Shown: positions 25,190 through 36,542 of the stretch, in pieces
Layout of the letters: each line of letters opens with the position of its first letter
Numbering within the stretch: position 1 is the stretch's first letter
Assembly (NCBI RefSeq): GCF_001709345.1
Contig: NZ_MDTQ01000001.1
Coordinates: 186,001 to 250,000, forward strand
Reading direction: 5' to 3'
DNA length: 64,000 nt
DNA from: Terasakiispira papahanaumokuakeensis
GTDB taxonomy: Bacteria; Pseudomonadota; Gammaproteobacteria; Pseudomonadales; Halomonadaceae
The notes under the pieces: model-generated
The model's input: the letters and a program-made list of their open reading frames with translations, nothing else
The model's database searches: none
What the model was told of the DNA's origin: nothing
Made by a program: the position numbers and the translations under genes

Positions 25190-25440
25190 TCAAACCTCAT
25201 AGGCTCAGCCGGTGTTTTGTCGCGCACCTGCTCGAAGACTGCAAAGTCTTCATTGGTCAGCCCAACCTTACGGCCCAGCTCAGCCAAGGCGTCCCCCATT
25301 TTGAGGCGAGTTTCTGGCCGCGTGGCCTCTTCCAGGATGGCCCGCACCTCAGCCTCAGCGCTGCGGTGATGCCGCTTGGCCCGCGCTTTCAGTGCATTGT
25401 GTACTTCGTCAGGAATGCTCCTGATGGTCATCATGCCCAT
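25186..25440 (-). CDS. Ribbon-helix-helix antitoxin, FitA/StbC type
   Basis: An 84-residue antitoxin with an N-terminal ribbon-helix-helix (MTIRSIPDEVHNALKARAKRHHRSAEAEVRAIL), typical of FitA. The C-terminal part would wrap the PIN toxin. AGGAGG lies 7 bp before ATG 25440. It should autoregulate the pair by binding the inverted repeat upstream. Confidence 0.92.
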   Translation of the reverse strand: MGMMTIRSIPDEVHNALKARAKRHHRSAEAEVRAILEEATRPETRLKMGDALAELGRKVGLTNEDFAVFEQVRDKTPAEPMRFE

Positions 25441-25485
25441 AGCTTTAACCTCCTATTGCATGTGATAGGCGCTTGTGCGCTCTAT

Positions 25486-25514
25486 ATGCATTCAATATAA
25501 CAAAATGAATGCAT
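25486..25514 (-). promoter_or_regulatory. Operator of the FitAB-type pair
   Basis: ATGCATTCA (25486-25494) and TGAATGCAT (25506-25514) form a perfect 9-bp inverted repeat with an 11-bp spacer, 46 bp ahead of the antitoxin start. The AT-rich spacer contains TTATATT, a likely -10 region, so binding would cover the promoter. Confidence 0.75.
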
Positions 25515-25780
25515 TGAGCAAGTTTGACCAGCGTCAGCCGGTAGCGGTGATTTTCAACCCCGTTGTCCAAATGACGGCCTCTAAGCCGCCTGTTTATGAC
25601 GCTCAACTTCCTTCAGATTGCCAGGGTTGAGCGGTACTGAACCGGGGACCTCCCAATTTCGGGTTTTGCTCGATCAACCCGTTTTGGAATATCGCTACTT
25701 TGTCGGCAATGGCTTTCATCTTCGGGCCTTGTGCGTTGTTATGCAGCCATAACGACAAAAGTGATGACTAACATGACCAT
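25515..25780 (-). other. Non-coding stretch with a possible gene remnant
   Basis: This gap between the TA pair and guaA contains no complete gene. On the minus strand 25603-25767 is open for about 54 codons (…KMKAIADKVAIFQNGLIE…) without a proper upstream start, ending in TGA. It looks like a decayed fragment at the edge of the accessory block; I do not recognise it. Confidence 0.25.
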
Positions 25781-25812
25781 AAAAAATGCCAGTCAGAAAC
25801 TGACTGGCATCT
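25781..25812 (-). terminator. guaA terminator
   Basis: ATGCCAGTCAG (25786-25796) and CTGACTGGCAT (25800-25810) make a perfect 11-bp stem; on the minus strand it is followed by TTTTTTATGG. It ends the guaB-guaA transcript or guaA alone. Confidence 0.9.
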
Positions 25813-25849
25813 TAGTGAGTTGGAAAGCTTAATCGCTATCTAGCGAGCC

Positions 25850-27424
25850 CTACTCCCACTCAATCGTTGCAGGCGGTTTGCTGCTGACGTCGTAGGTGAC
25901 GCGGGAGACGTGTTCGATTTCGTTGATGATGCGGTTGGAGACTTTTTCCAACAGGTCGTAGGGCAGGTGGGCCCAACGGGCGGTCATGAAGTCGATGGTT
26001 TCAACGGCGCGTAGGGCGATGACCCATTCGTAGCGACGGCCGTCGCCGACGACGCCAACGGATTTCACCGGTAGGAAGACGGCGAAGGCTTGGCTGGTTT
26101 TGTGGTACCAGTCGGCGTTATGCAGTTCTTCTATGAAGATGGCGTCGGCTTCACGCAGGATGTCGGCGTATTCTTTTTTCACTTCGCCGAGAATGCGTAC
26201 GCCCAGGCCGGGCCCCGGGAAGGGGTGACGGTAGACCATGTCGTAGGGGAGGCCGAGTTCGAGGCCGATTTTGCGCACTTCGTCTTTGAAGAGTTCACGC
26301 AGGGGCTCGACCAAGTCCATTTTCATGTCGTCAGGGAGGCCACCGACATTGTGGTGAGATTTGATGACGTGGGCTTTGCCGGTTTTGGAGGCGGCGGATT
26401 CGATGACATCCGGGTAGATGGTGCCTTGGGCCAGGAAGTCGACATCGGTCAGTTTGACGGCTTCGGCATCGAAGACGTCGATAAAGGTATTGCCGATGAC
26501 TTTACGTTTGGCTTCCGGGTCGTCGATACCGTTGAGACGGCTGATGAAGAGGTCTTCAGCGTCAACACGGATGACTTTGACGCCCATGTTCTGAGCGAAC
26601 ATTTCCATCACCTGGTCGCCTTCGTTTTTCCGCAGCAGGCCGTTATCGACGAATACGCAGGTCAGTTGATCGCCAATGGCTTTGTGCAGCAGGGCAGCAA
26701 CAACGGAGGAGTCAACTCCCCCTGAGAGGCCTAGCAGTACTTTGCGGTCGCCCACTTGTGCTTGTACGCGAGCGGATAAGTCTTCGATGATGCGGGCTGG
26801 TGTCCAGAGGGCTTCACAGCCACACATGTCACGCACAAAGCGTTCCAGCAGGCGCATGCCCTGCAGCGTATGGGTGACTTCGGGGTGGAATTGAACGCCA
26901 TAGAATTGCTTCTCGACGCAAGCCATGGCGGCAATCGGGCAGCTTGGCGTGGAGGCAATGACTTCAAAGCCTTCAGGAATACGGGCCACTTTGTCGCCGT
27001 GGCTCATCCAGACATCCAGCAGGGCTTTGCCGTTGTCGCCCATGTGATCTTTGATGTCTTTAAATAACGGCGAGGTGGGCTCTACTTCGATTTGCGCGTA
27101 ACCAAACTCACGCTTCTGGGAGCCTTCAACGGCGCCGCCCAGTTGTTCAGACATGGTTTGCATGCCGTAGCAGATGCCTAAAATCGGCAGCCCCATTTCG
27201 AAAATACCCTGAGGCGCGCGGGGAGAGCCGAGTTCGGTGACTGATTCTGGGCCGCCGGCCAGGATAATACCTTTGGGATTGAATTCGCGGATTTCCGCTT
27301 CGCTCATATCAAAGGCGCGGATTTCAGAAAAAACACCCAGCTCACGAACACGGCGGGCAATCAGCTGTGTATATTGAGAGCCAAAATCAAGAATCAAAAT
27401 CTTATGCGCGTGAATATCGGTCAT
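25850..27424 (-). CDS. guaA: GMP synthase (glutamine-hydrolysing)
   Basis: Converts XMP to GMP with ATP and glutamine, the last step of guanylate synthesis. The 524-residue protein has the class I glutamine amidotransferase domain (nucleophile in [16 protein letters not shown] with the catalytic His) followed by the ATP-pyrophosphatase with its P-loop [15 protein letters not shown] and the C-terminal dimerisation domain ending IEWE. Length is normal. It follows guaB with a 112-bp gap that contains a terminator hairpin, so readthrough or a separate promoter feeds it. Confidence 0.98.
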   Translation of the reverse strand: MTDIHAHKILILDFGSQYTQLIARRVRELGVFSEIRAFDMSEAEIREFNPKGIILAGGPESVTELGSPRAPQGIFEMGLPILGICYGMQTMSEQLGGAVEGSQKREFGYAQIEVEPTSPLFKDIKDHMGDNGKALLDVWMSHGDKVARIPEGFEVIASTPSCPIAAMACVEKQFYGVQFHPEVTHTLQGMRLLERFVRDMCGCEALWTPARIIEDLSARVQAQVGDRKVLLGLSGGVDSSVVAALLHKAIGDQLTCVFVDNGLLRKNEGDQVMEMFAQNMGVKVIRVDAEDLFISRLNGIDDPEAKRKVIGNTFIDVFDAEAVKLTDVDFLAQGTIYPDVIESAASKTGKAHVIKSHHNVGGLPDDMKMDLVEPLRELFKDEVRKIGLELGLPYDMVYRHPFPGPGLGVRILGEVKKEYADILREADAIFIEELHNADWYHKTSQAFAVFLPVKSVGVVGDGRRYEWVIALRAVETIDFMTARWAHLPYDLLEKVSNRIINEIEHVSRVTYDVSSKPPATIEWE

Positions 27425-27483
27425 GAGAGGTCTCGCTGCCAGTCAGGGCCTAAAATGGCGGTTTAAAAAACGGTGTAACGTTC

Positions 27484-27518
27484 AAAAAACAACGGGAGGC
27501 CTTGTGCGGCCTCCCGTA
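27484..27518 (-). terminator. Hairpin between guaB and guaA
   Basis: ACGGGAGGCC (27492-27501) and GGCCTCCCGT (27508-27517) with a 6-nt loop, followed on the minus strand by TTGTTTTTTG. It is a strong intrinsic terminator after guaB and would limit guaA expression from the guaB promoter. Confidence 0.85.
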
Positions 27519-27536
27519 TCTGATCACCGACCCAAT

Positions 27537-29057
<1,521 letters not shown>

Positions 29058-29099
29058 CTATTTTAACTGTCTTCAGGTTTTGCGTAAACTGCCGAAAGC

Positions 29100-29177
29100 G
29101 TGTCTTGCGTAAGCCCGTGTCTTGCGTAAGCCCGTGTCTTGCGTAAGCCCGTGTCTTGCGTAAGCCCGTGTCTTGCG
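29100..29177. repeat. Tandem repeat, 4.6 x 17 bp
   Basis: Four full, identical copies of GTGTCTTGCGTAAGCCC plus a partial fifth. They lie in the divergent promoter region between guaB and xseA. TTTTGCGTAAAC just before (29079-29090) is a degenerate relative. Confidence 0.97.
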
Positions 29178-29267
29178 CCAACAACTCATACCGGTTTGAA
29201 GTGAGCGTATGGGCATCCTCATGGTGATGGTGCTGTTTAACCTGCTGATAAGCTGAGCCTCTTCTTT

Positions 29268-30740
29268 ATGTCTGCTTCTACTCCTCTTGCGCCTCATGAA
29301 CGTTCCAGCCTTGAGCGTCCGTTATCTGTCTCACAATTAATGGGACGCTTGAACCGCCTTTTGGAGTTAAAAGTTCCTTCTTTTTGGGTTGAAGGCGAGG
29401 TGACGGATTTTAAAGCCATGCGCTCGGGCCATTGGTATTTTGCGCTGAAAGATGAACGGTCACGTATTCAGTGTGTGATGTTTCGAGGGCGTAATCAGTT
29501 ATTGCCGCGGCCGTTGCGTGAAGGGGATTTAGTGCGTGCTTCGGCCCAGGCCGGGATCTATGAGCCTCGTGGCCAGCTCCAAGTAGTGATTGAAGGTATC
29601 GAATTGTCGGGAGATGGGGCTTTACTGGCCGCTTTGGAAGCCCTCAAGCAGAAACTGGCTGGCGAAGGTTTATTTGACCCCGCGCGGCGTCGGCCGTTAC
29701 CGCCTTGTCCTCAGGTCATTGGGGTGGTGACGTCGGCTCAGGCGGCGGCACTCCGCGATATTCTACATGTGTTGGAACGGCGTTGGCCGGTGGCTGAGGT
29801 TCGGGTTTTTCCAGCCCAGGTTCAAGGGGAGGAGGCGCCGGTTGAGTTACGCCGCGCTTTGGCCTTGGCCCAGCGTGAGGAGGCGGGGCAGGCTTGTGAT
29901 GTGCTGATTTTGGCGCGAGGGGGTGGGTCTTTAGCCGATTTACAGGCGTTTAATGATGAGTGGTTGGCCCGCATGGTCGCCGCTTGTCGTATTCCTATTG
30001 TGACGGGCGTGGGCCATGAAACGGATACGACGCTGGTGGATTACGCGGCCGATCTGCGGGCCCCAACGCCGTCGGCCGCCGCTGAAGCAGTCTCGCCTAG
30101 TCGGGATGAGTATCTGAGCCGGTTGCAGTATGCCGCTGGACGTTTGCAACAGGCGGTCGCGCGGGGTTTGCAGCAGCGGATACAGCGTCTGGATGAGCTC
30201 AGTCGGCGATTTAGCAATCCTTTGGATCGACAAGGCCCGCAACAACAGCGTTTACAACAGCTATCACGGCGTTTGATGTCGGCGGGTCAGCGTTATTTAG
30301 TGTTGGAGCAGCAGCGCTTGGGGCAGCTTCAACAGCGCCTGGAAGCGGCGAACCCTGTACGCTATTTACAGCATGCGGAACAACAGTTGATAGGGTTGCA
30401 AGCGCGGTTATGGCGTCATTCGCCTGAACGGCAGGTGCAACAAGGGCAAGCGGCGTTGACGCAGCTGTCACAACGATTGGCGCGTGCGATCACGCAATGT
30501 TGTGATCAGCGCCAGATGCATTTAGCTCACCTGGGGCAGCGCTTACATCTGGTGAGCCCGCTGGCCACCTTAGGTCGTGGCTATGCGCTGGTTCAGGATG
30601 ATCAGCAGCGTATTGTGCAAACGGCAGGTGCTGTTCAAGTGGGCGATCAATTAACGGTCCGTTTGGGCGAAGGAGGGTTGAGCTGCTGTGTGGAAGATAC
30701 TTGGGAGTCGTTGGATGATGAGTATAAGGTTTCCCCTTAA
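29268..30740 (+). CDS. xseA: Exodeoxyribonuclease VII large subunit
   Basis: Catalytic subunit of the single-strand exonuclease used in mismatch repair and recombination. The 490-residue protein begins with the OB-fold (VPSFWVEGEVTDFKAMRSGHWYFALKD), continues with the conserved catalytic domain (VTSAQAAALRDILHVLERRWP, LILARGGGSLADLQAFND, GVGHETDTTLVDYAADLRAPTPSAAAE) and ends with a Gln/Arg-rich coiled-coil. The small subunit gene xseB is not in the window. Its stop overlaps the M23 peptidase start by 26 bp. Confidence 0.97.
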   Translation: MSASTPLAPHERSSLERPLSVSQLMGRLNRLLELKVPSFWVEGEVTDFKAMRSGHWYFALKDERSRIQCVMFRGRNQLLPRPLREGDLVRASAQAGIYEPRGQLQVVIEGIELSGDGALLAALEALKQKLAGEGLFDPARRRPLPPCPQVIGVVTSAQAAALRDILHVLERRWPVAEVRVFPAQVQGEEAPVELRRALALAQREEAGQACDVLILARGGGSLADLQAFNDEWLARMVAACRIPIVTGVGHETDTTLVDYAADLRAPTPSAAAEAVSPSRDEYLSRLQYAAGRLQQAVARGLQQRIQRLDELSRRFSNPLDRQGPQQQRLQQLSRRLMSAGQRYLVLEQQRLGQLQQRLEAANPVRYLQHAEQQLIGLQARLWRHSPERQVQQGQAALTQLSQRLARAITQCCDQRQMHLAHLGQRLHLVSPLATLGRGYALVQDDQQRIVQTAGAVQVGDQLTVRLGEGGLSCCVEDTWESLDDEYKVSP

Positions 30741-31620
30741 TCATAACGGGGCCTTCCGGTCAGTGTTGAGGCGCCGTCTGTTCGGCCGTCTGTTCGGCCG
30801 CCTGTTCTTGTGTTTGCTGGCTATGGGCGCGGGGTCCGCTGTCGCGGATGGGTTTAGACCTGAACAAGGGCGTTATCCCGGGGGTGTGGCCATCATTGAG
30901 GTGCCTCAGCATAGTCAATCGGCCCCTTTGGTGACGTTTCAAGGCAAACGTTTGTATACCCAACGCACGCCAGCGGGTGATTGGGAAGCTTGGGTGGGGC
31001 TGCCGTTATCACTTCAACCGGGTGACTATCAGGTGGATTGGGCGGTGAAGGCGGGCAGTTTGCCGCTGCGCTTTACCGTTGAGCCGAAACAGTATCGTGA
31101 GCAGCGTTTAAACGTCGATCGCAAACATGTGGATTTATCCGCTGAAAATTTGGCGCGTTATCAACGAGAAAAGCCAGAAATACTCGGCGCTTTGGATGGT
31201 TGGCGGCCGACCCAGACGCCATTAGGCGAACAGGCTTTTGTGCCGGTGATGGGGGAGCGCAGTGATAGCTTTGGGTTTCGCCGTATTTTTAATGGTGAGG
31301 CTCGTAAACCACATTCTGGGATGGATATTGCCGCGCCAAAAGGCATGCCGGTGTATAGCCTCTTGCCGGGTCGAGTGGCGGCCATTGGGGATTATTTCTT
31401 CAATGGTAAGACAGTCATTCTCGATCACGGTCAAGGGTTGACCAGTTTGTATTGCCACTTGTCGTCGATTGAGGATCTGCGTATTGGCCAGACGTTGCCG
31501 GGCGGGACCCCGTTGGGAGAGGTGGGGGCGACCGGGCGTGTTACCGGACCTCATTTACACCTGACGGTGTCGCTCAATGGGGCCCGTGTCAACCCGGCGC
31601 TTTTTTTGCCGAAACCGTAA
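30715..31620 (+). CDS. M23-family (LytM) metallopeptidase, exported
   Basis: Start chosen at ATG 30715 behind GGGAG at 7 bp, inside xseA; 301 residues. A long arginine-rich n-region is followed by a hydrophobic segment and the cleavage site GSAVA-DGF, so the protein goes to the periplasm. The LytM catalytic domain has the zinc motif HSGMD and the HLH of GPHLHLTV; the second His of the active site is in YCHLSSIEDL. It cuts peptidoglycan cross-links or is an activator of amidases. Position after xseA is shared with other gammaproteobacteria. The n-region carries a 12-bp tandem repeat (see findings). Confidence 0.92.
   Translation: MMSIRFPLNHNGAFRSVLRRRLFGRLFGRLFLCLLAMGAGSAVADGFRPEQGRYPGGVAIIEVPQHSQSAPLVTFQGKRLYTQRTPAGDWEAWVGLPLSLQPGDYQVDWAVKAGSLPLRFTVEPKQYREQRLNVDRKHVDLSAENLARYQREKPEILGALDGWRPTQTPLGEQAFVPVMGERSDSFGFRRIFNGEARKPHSGMDIAAPKGMPVYSLLPGRVAAIGDYFFNGKTVILDHGQGLTSLYCHLSSIEDLRIGQTLPGGTPLGEVGATGRVTGPHLHLTVSLNGARVNPALFLPKP
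30775..30807. repeat. In-frame 12-bp repeat in a signal peptide
   Basis: CGTCTGTTCGGC occurs twice in tandem followed by CGCCTGTTC, encoding RLFGRLFGRLF in the signal peptide n-region of the M23 peptidase. Confidence 0.9.
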
Positions 31621-31665
31621 TGTTGCCCAAGCCGTAATGCACCTGGGCTGATGACTTGAACGCGT

Positions 31666-33159
31666 TTAGCGGCGTTTACGACGCTCATCACGAGCTTCTT
31701 TGGTTTTACGCAGCTGGCGTGCTTTAGCGGCTTCGCGGCTATCTTTGTGGTTAGGATCGAAGGGGTTTTCGCCGCTGCGGAATTCAAAACGCATCGGTGT
31801 GCCTCGAACCTTGAGCACCTTGCGGAAGGTGTTCATCAGATAACGTTTGTAGTTATCCGGCAATCGGTTGGTCTGATTGCCGTGCACCACAATGATGGGC
31901 GGGTTAACCCCGCCTTGGTGAGCGTAACGCAGTTTAATTCGACGGCCTTGAGTGACGGGTGGCTGGTGTTCGGCCACGGCATCAATCAGGAGGTTGGTCA
32001 GGCGGTTGGTTGACCAGTGCGTGGTCGCTGAGGCGTAAGCCTTTTCGATCGACTTGAAGACATTGCCGACCCCGGTGCCGTGAAGGGCCGAGATGAAATG
32101 TATGTCAGCATAGTCGACAAAGCCTAGGCGGCGTTCGATGTCTTGCTTGATCGCCTGTTTGTCATCCTGGGTCATGCCATCCCATTTATTGATCGCTAAG
32201 ACCAGGGCGCGGCCGGATTCGAGCACGAAATCGAGCAGGTGTAGATCCTGTTCGACCAAGCCGGTGCGGGCATCCATCACCATCACCGCCACGTTACATT
32301 CGCGAATCGATTGCAGCGTTTTGACGATAGAGAATTTTTCTGCGGTTTCGCTGACATTCTTGCGACGACGAATACCCGCTGTATCCACTAGGGTGTAGCC
32401 TTTGCCGTTACGCTCAAAGGGAATGCTAATGGCATCTCGTGTTGTGCCCGGTTGGTCAAAGACGACGACGCGCTCTTCGCCCAAAATTCGATTGACCAGG
32501 GTGGACTTGCCCACATTCGGGCGCCCGATTACGCCGATTTTTAGGTCGCGAGCGGGGCGTTGATCGGATTCAGTGCCATCGCTTTCCTGTTCCGTACCTT
32601 CCTGTTCCGTACCTTCCTGTTCGGCGTCTTCAGGGTGTGCTAACAGTGCCGCATCATCATCTTCTTCACTGTCGACGGCTTCCAACAGGTCGCTGATCAT
32701 GCCGGTGACGCCACGGTTATGGGCGGCGGCAATCTGGTAGGGGGCATTCATGGCTAGGCTGTAGAATTCGGCCAGTGCCATATCCGGGTCTAGGCCGTCT
32801 AGTTTATTGACGACGAGGTGGGCTTGCTTACCATTTTGGCGCAGGTAGGTTGCGATGGATTCATCCGCAGCCGTGAGCCCGGCACGAGCATCGACCAGAA
32901 ACAGTACGATATCGGCTTCATCAATCGCCAGTAGTGATTGACGTGCCATGGCGGCATCAATGCCGGTTTCATCTCCGCTGATACCGCCGGTATCAATCAG
33001 GATATAAGGTTTGCCGCCAACGCGTCCCTGGCCATATTGGCGGTCGCGGGTTAGGCCCGGGAAGTCCGCCACCAGGGCATCCCGGGATCGGGTAAGGCGG
33101 TTGAATAAAGTGGACTTGCCCACATTGGGGCGGCCGACCAAGGCAATTACAGGGATCAT
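31666..33159 (-). CDS. der: Ribosome-biogenesis GTPase Der (EngA)
   Basis: A double-GTPase for 50S assembly. The start is ATG 33159 ([17 protein letters not shown]); an upstream start would add 15 residues. The 497-residue protein has two G domains, each with [17 protein letters not shown] and NKLD/NKWD motifs, and a C-terminal KH-like domain. The linker between domains (residues about 180-207) is extended by [13 protein letters not shown], encoded by a 15-bp tandem repeat. Last gene in the pilW-to-der run; 131 bp behind bamB. Confidence 0.97.
   Translation of the reverse strand: MIPVIALVGRPNVGKSTLFNRLTRSRDALVADFPGLTRDRQYGQGRVGGKPYILIDTGGISGDETGIDAAMARQSLLAIDEADIVLFLVDARAGLTAADESIATYLRQNGKQAHLVVNKLDGLDPDMALAEFYSLAMNAPYQIAAAHNRGVTGMISDLLEAVDSEEDDDAALLAHPEDAEQEGTEQEGTEQESDGTESDQRPARDLKIGVIGRPNVGKSTLVNRILGEERVVVFDQPGTTRDAISIPFERNGKGYTLVDTAGIRRRKNVSETAEKFSIVKTLQSIRECNVAVMVMDARTGLVEQDLHLLDFVLESGRALVLAINKWDGMTQDDKQAIKQDIERRLGFVDYADIHFISALHGTGVGNVFKSIEKAYASATTHWSTNRLTNLLIDAVAEHQPPVTQGRRIKLRYAHQGGVNPPIIVVHGNQTNRLPDNYKRYLMNTFRKVLKVRGTPMRFEFRSGENPFDPNHKDSREAAKARQLRKTKEARDERRKRR
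32584..32628. repeat. In-frame tandem repeat, 3 x 15 bp, in der
   Basis: TTCCTGTTCCGTACC occurs twice perfectly and a third time with changes at the end. It encodes repeated GTEQE in the acidic linker between the two GTPase domains of Der. Confidence 0.9.
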
Positions 33160-33239
33160 GATAGCGCTGTGTACTCTGTGGGGGCGCTCACGCGCGCCCG
33201 TCAATGAAATAAGAATAGGGTCAGGTTGATCTAACCGAC

Positions 33240-33266
33240 ACAGGGCCGGTCAGTGACCAGCCCTGT
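33240..33266 (-). terminator. Hairpin between bamB and der
   Basis: ACAGGGC (33240-33246) with GCCCTGT (33260-33266), and inside it GGTCA with TGACC. There is no T-run, so it may act as a processing or stabilising hairpin in the bamB-der transcript. Confidence 0.4.
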
Positions 33267-33290
33267 TATCTACGGTCATACCCGTATCTA

Positions 33291-34445
33291 TTAATTATCG
33301 CGTATTGGGTGTAGTTCAAACAAGCCAAGATCACCACGAACGGAGTTGAAAATAACGCTTTTCCCATCCGTTACGGGGGGCGCTTTGACGCCGTCATAGT
33401 CGAATGCCGTTTGACCAACAATCTCACCGGTTTTGGGATCAATCGCGTGAATATAACCTTCTTCATCAGCGACGACGATATAGCCATTGACCAAGGCCGG
33501 TGAGGTCAAGTTACGACCAAATAAACCTTCTTGCTGCCATAGCGTATTGCCTCCAGAAAGTGACAAGGCCCGGATACGGCTGGCTTCATCAATCACAATC
33601 ACTTCGCGACCGACAATGACCGGTGAGCGGTAGCTGGAGAGCTTTTTCTCCCAGCGACTGCGACCGCTGTATGGGTCTAGCGCCATGACATTGCCTTGGA
33701 AGCTGGTTGCAACCAAAGCACTGCCTTGCATCGCCGGTTGTCCATCGATATCGACCAATCGTTCGATATCGGTACGGCCTTGGGGTACAGCGATGGTGGC
33801 GCGCCAACGCACTTGACCGGTGCGATTGTCCAGCGCCACCAATTGCCCATCGGCAAAGCCCACATAGGTCATGGTGGCGGTGACGACCGGTGTACTGGTG
33901 CCACGCAGTGTCAGCAAGGGCTCGTTATGATCATATTGCCAGCGGACTCGACCATCAATCCGTGAGAGGGCTTGTACATGCCCATCACTGGTGTACTGAA
34001 TGATCTGGTCATCGCGGATAATGGGCGGGCTCAGTGCTTCACTGGAGAGCTGGTGACGCCAGCGCTCGTTTCCGGTTTGGGCATCCAGGGCAACCAGTTC
34101 ACCATTTTGCGTCGGTATCAGCACCAGCCGACTATCAGCGGCTGGGCTGGCACTGGCTCCTGCGTCAAGCGTCTTCCACCAGAGCGCTTTATCTTCTTTT
34201 AAATCGAAAGCTTGTACATAACCTTCAAGGTCAACGCTATAAAGGTGATGACCTTGTAATGCAGGTGCTAGCTGGTAGCCTCGCCATTTCTGACCAAAGC
34301 CGCCACTATCACTCCACGTTTGATCAATCTCAACCGTGCCTTTGTCATCTGGCAGCGGTGCTGGGGGATATTCGGGCTCAGGAATGCCGCTACAACCGGT
34401 GAGCCATAAAAGGCCTGTTAACCCCAGAATTGGCGCCAGACGCAT
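33291..34445 (-). CDS. bamB: Outer-membrane assembly lipoprotein BamB
   Basis: Non-essential partner of BamA in inserting outer-membrane proteins. The 384-residue protein has a lipobox (LTGLLWLTGCSG, acylated Cys18) and then eight beta-propeller blades with repeated PQQ-like signatures such as LVALDAQTGNERW, LVALDNRTGQVRW and VMALDPYSGRSRW. The start codon shares one base with the yfgM stop (TGATG), and the pair yfgM-bamB-der is conserved in gammaproteobacteria. Confidence 0.96.
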   Translation of the reverse strand: MRLAPILGLTGLLWLTGCSGIPEPEYPPAPLPDDKGTVEIDQTWSDSGGFGQKWRGYQLAPALQGHHLYSVDLEGYVQAFDLKEDKALWWKTLDAGASASPAADSRLVLIPTQNGELVALDAQTGNERWRHQLSSEALSPPIIRDDQIIQYTSDGHVQALSRIDGRVRWQYDHNEPLLTLRGTSTPVVTATMTYVGFADGQLVALDNRTGQVRWRATIAVPQGRTDIERLVDIDGQPAMQGSALVATSFQGNVMALDPYSGRSRWEKKLSSYRSPVIVGREVIVIDEASRIRALSLSGGNTLWQQEGLFGRNLTSPALVNGYIVVADEEGYIHAIDPKTGEIVGQTAFDYDGVKAPPVTDGKSVIFNSVRGDLGLFELHPIRDN

Positions 34446-35098
34446 CAGGCATCTCCCTGGGAACCGAGGTTATCAATTTTCATCTGGAGCGTGGGGTCAC
34501 TCTGCCCTTGCTCGCGAGATGCCGTGAGCGCTTTATTGTAAGCTGCTCGGGCTTCTTCTTCTTTGCCGGTGGCGACAAGAAGATCACCTTTCAGCGCATC
34601 GTATTCGGCTTCAAAGCTGCCCGTCTCAACGCCGTTCAAGAGCGCCAGAGCTTCATCGGGTTTTGCTTGGGCTTTGAGTACCCGGGCCAAGCGTAAACGA
34701 GCGACCAGCTGGATCGTATCGACCTGACTATGCTTGAGCGCATGGCGCAGGTAGCCGGTGGCCGCGGCATAGTCCTTCTGTTCAACAGCAATACGTGCAG
34801 CAAATAAATCCGCATAGTCGGCATAGATGCTGCCGTCATATTCACCGGTCAGTTTCTCGACTAGGGCGTTGGCTTCTTTATTGCGTTGATCGCTGGCGGG
34901 CTGCTGAATGACGGTTGTCAGTTGTTGATACAGCGCCGACGCGGCTTCGGCACGCTGGGTATTATAAGTTTCCCAGGCTTTCCAGCCGCCAATACCGGCC
35001 ACGGCAATCGTGATACCGGCAATCAGCGATTTGCCGTTGCTTTGCCACCAATGTTTAAACGCTTCTAGCTGTTCTTCTTCGCTGCGCAGATCTGCCAC
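34445..35098 (-). CDS. yfgM: YfgM-family ancillary translocon protein
   Basis: A 217-residue membrane-anchored TPR-like protein. A single transmembrane helix near residues 23-42 (LIAGITIAVAGIGGWKAW) is preceded by EEEQLEAFKHWWQSNGK, the family hallmark. The periplasmic part contains tetratricopeptide-like helices. It assists the SecYEG/PpiD periplasmic chaperone network. Located between hisS and bamB as in E. coli. Confidence 0.93.
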   Translation of the reverse strand: MADLRSEEEQLEAFKHWWQSNGKSLIAGITIAVAGIGGWKAWETYNTQRAEAASALYQQLTTVIQQPASDQRNKEANALVEKLTGEYDGSIYADYADLFAARIAVEQKDYAAATGYLRHALKHSQVDTIQLVARLRLARVLKAQAKPDEALALLNGVETGSFEAEYDALKGDLLVATGKEEEARAAYNKALTASREQGQSDPTLQMKIDNLGSQGDA

Positions 35099-35196
35099 TT
35101 ATGCCTCCGCTGGGGGCGTCTGGTCACGCCCCGGTATCGACTGAGCTGAATGAAAGCGATGGCCATGCGATCTGATCGTCATGGCCGGATGGGCTT

Positions 35197-36480
35197 TCAA
35201 AGTGCAGTGTTTTCTTTTAGATAAGACGCGAGATCTCCTAAAGCGACGGAGACTTGGTCGCGCGCCTCACGCAAATATTTGATACTGACCTGTCCCTGAG
35301 CCACTTCATCTTCACCCAGCAGCAGCGCGATGGCGGCGCCAGATCGATCCGCTTTTTTCATCTGGGATTTGAAACTACCGCCACCACAATGGGTTTGTAG
35401 CCGCAGTTCTGGGAGCTCGCTACGTAAGCGCTCGGCTAACAGCAAGGCTTGATGGTCAATATCCTGACCCACGGCCAGCAGATAAACATCAATGTGTTGG
35501 TCTAAGGTGGCGGGGAACGCTTCGAGCGTCTCCAATAGTAGGATCAAGCGTTCCACCCCCATGGCAAAGCCGACGGCGGGAGTGGGTTTGCCTCCAAGCT
35601 GTTCAACCAGGCCATCATAGCGGCCACCGGCACAGACGGTGCCTTGGGCGCCCAGTGCTGTGGTGGTCCATTCAAAGACCGTTTTACCGTAATAATCCAG
35701 GCCACGCACCAGTGTCGGATTGACAACATAGTCAACGCCAGCATCATCGAGCATCGCTTTTAAGCGGTTAAAGTGCTCAAGACTTTCGGCGTCTATATAG
35801 TCATAAAAGCTCGGTGCGCCTTGCAGGACCTGACGCGTGCTTTCGTCTTTGCTATCCAGAATACGTAACGGGTTGCTGCTCAGTCGACGACGGCTGTCAT
35901 CATCTAACTGATCCAGATGTTGTTCCAAATAGGCAACCAGTGCTGTCCGGTAGGCTTGACGAGCCTCACTAGAGCCAAGTGTGTTGAGCTCCAGAGTGAG
36001 GTGCGACAGGATTCCTAGTTGGCGCCACAGGCGAGCGCTCAGAAGGATGAGCTCGGCATCAATATCCGGGCCCGTCATGCCAAAAGTTTCAACCCCAATT
36101 TGATGGAATTGGCGGTAGCGTCCTTTTTGCGGGCGTTCATGTCGGAACATGGGCCCCATGTAATAAAGCCGCTGTTGTTGGTTGTAGGTCAGGCCATGTT
36201 CTTCACAGGCGCGCACACAGCCTGCCGTGCCTTCGGGGCGCAATGTCAGGCTATCGCCGTTGCGGTCTTCGAAGGTATACATTTCCTTTTCGACAATATC
36301 GGTGACTTCACCGATTGAGCGTTTGAACAATGCGGTTTGTTCAACAATCGGCATGCGAATTTCGCGATAGCCATAGCTGTTGAGCAGTTGTTTGACGGTA
36401 CCTTCAAAATATTGCCAGCGGGCTGATACATCCGGGAGGATGTCGTTCATTCCGCGAATGGCTTGTATCTTCTGTGCCAC
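35197..36480 (-). CDS. hisS: Histidyl-tRNA synthetase
   Basis: Class II synthetase of 427 residues. Visible features: motif 2 [20 protein letters not shown], the HisA motifs [15 protein letters not shown] and [13 protein letters not shown], motif 3 [10 protein letters not shown], and the C-terminal anticodon-binding domain. Usual length. Lies between ispG and yfgM in a conserved order; 62 bp behind ispG. Confidence 0.98.
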   Translation of the reverse strand: MAQKIQAIRGMNDILPDVSARWQYFEGTVKQLLNSYGYREIRMPIVEQTALFKRSIGEVTDIVEKEMYTFEDRNGDSLTLRPEGTAGCVRACEEHGLTYNQQQRLYYMGPMFRHERPQKGRYRQFHQIGVETFGMTGPDIDAELILLSARLWRQLGILSHLTLELNTLGSSEARQAYRTALVAYLEQHLDQLDDDSRRRLSSNPLRILDSKDESTRQVLQGAPSFYDYIDAESLEHFNRLKAMLDDAGVDYVVNPTLVRGLDYYGKTVFEWTTTALGAQGTVCAGGRYDGLVEQLGGKPTPAVGFAMGVERLILLLETLEAFPATLDQHIDVYLLAVGQDIDHQALLLAERLRSELPELRLQTHCGGGSFKSQMKKADRSGAAIALLLGEDEVAQGQVSIKYLREARDQVSVALGDLASYLKENTAL

Positions 36481-36542
36481 GAGTGGATATCCTGTACTTT
36501 TCGCTGAAACATCAATTTTGACGCGGCTATAATTTTGCGCGG

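Noticed and set aside
26090-26725. A 211-codon plus-strand frame
   Set aside because: Antisense shadow of guaA; composition (runs of Phe, Val, Asp) mirrors the complementary codons.
29100-29177. Possible CRISPR array
   Set aside because: The 17-bp units are directly adjacent with no spacers, and no cas gene is in the window. The same applies to the arrays at 8224, 19340 and 41643.
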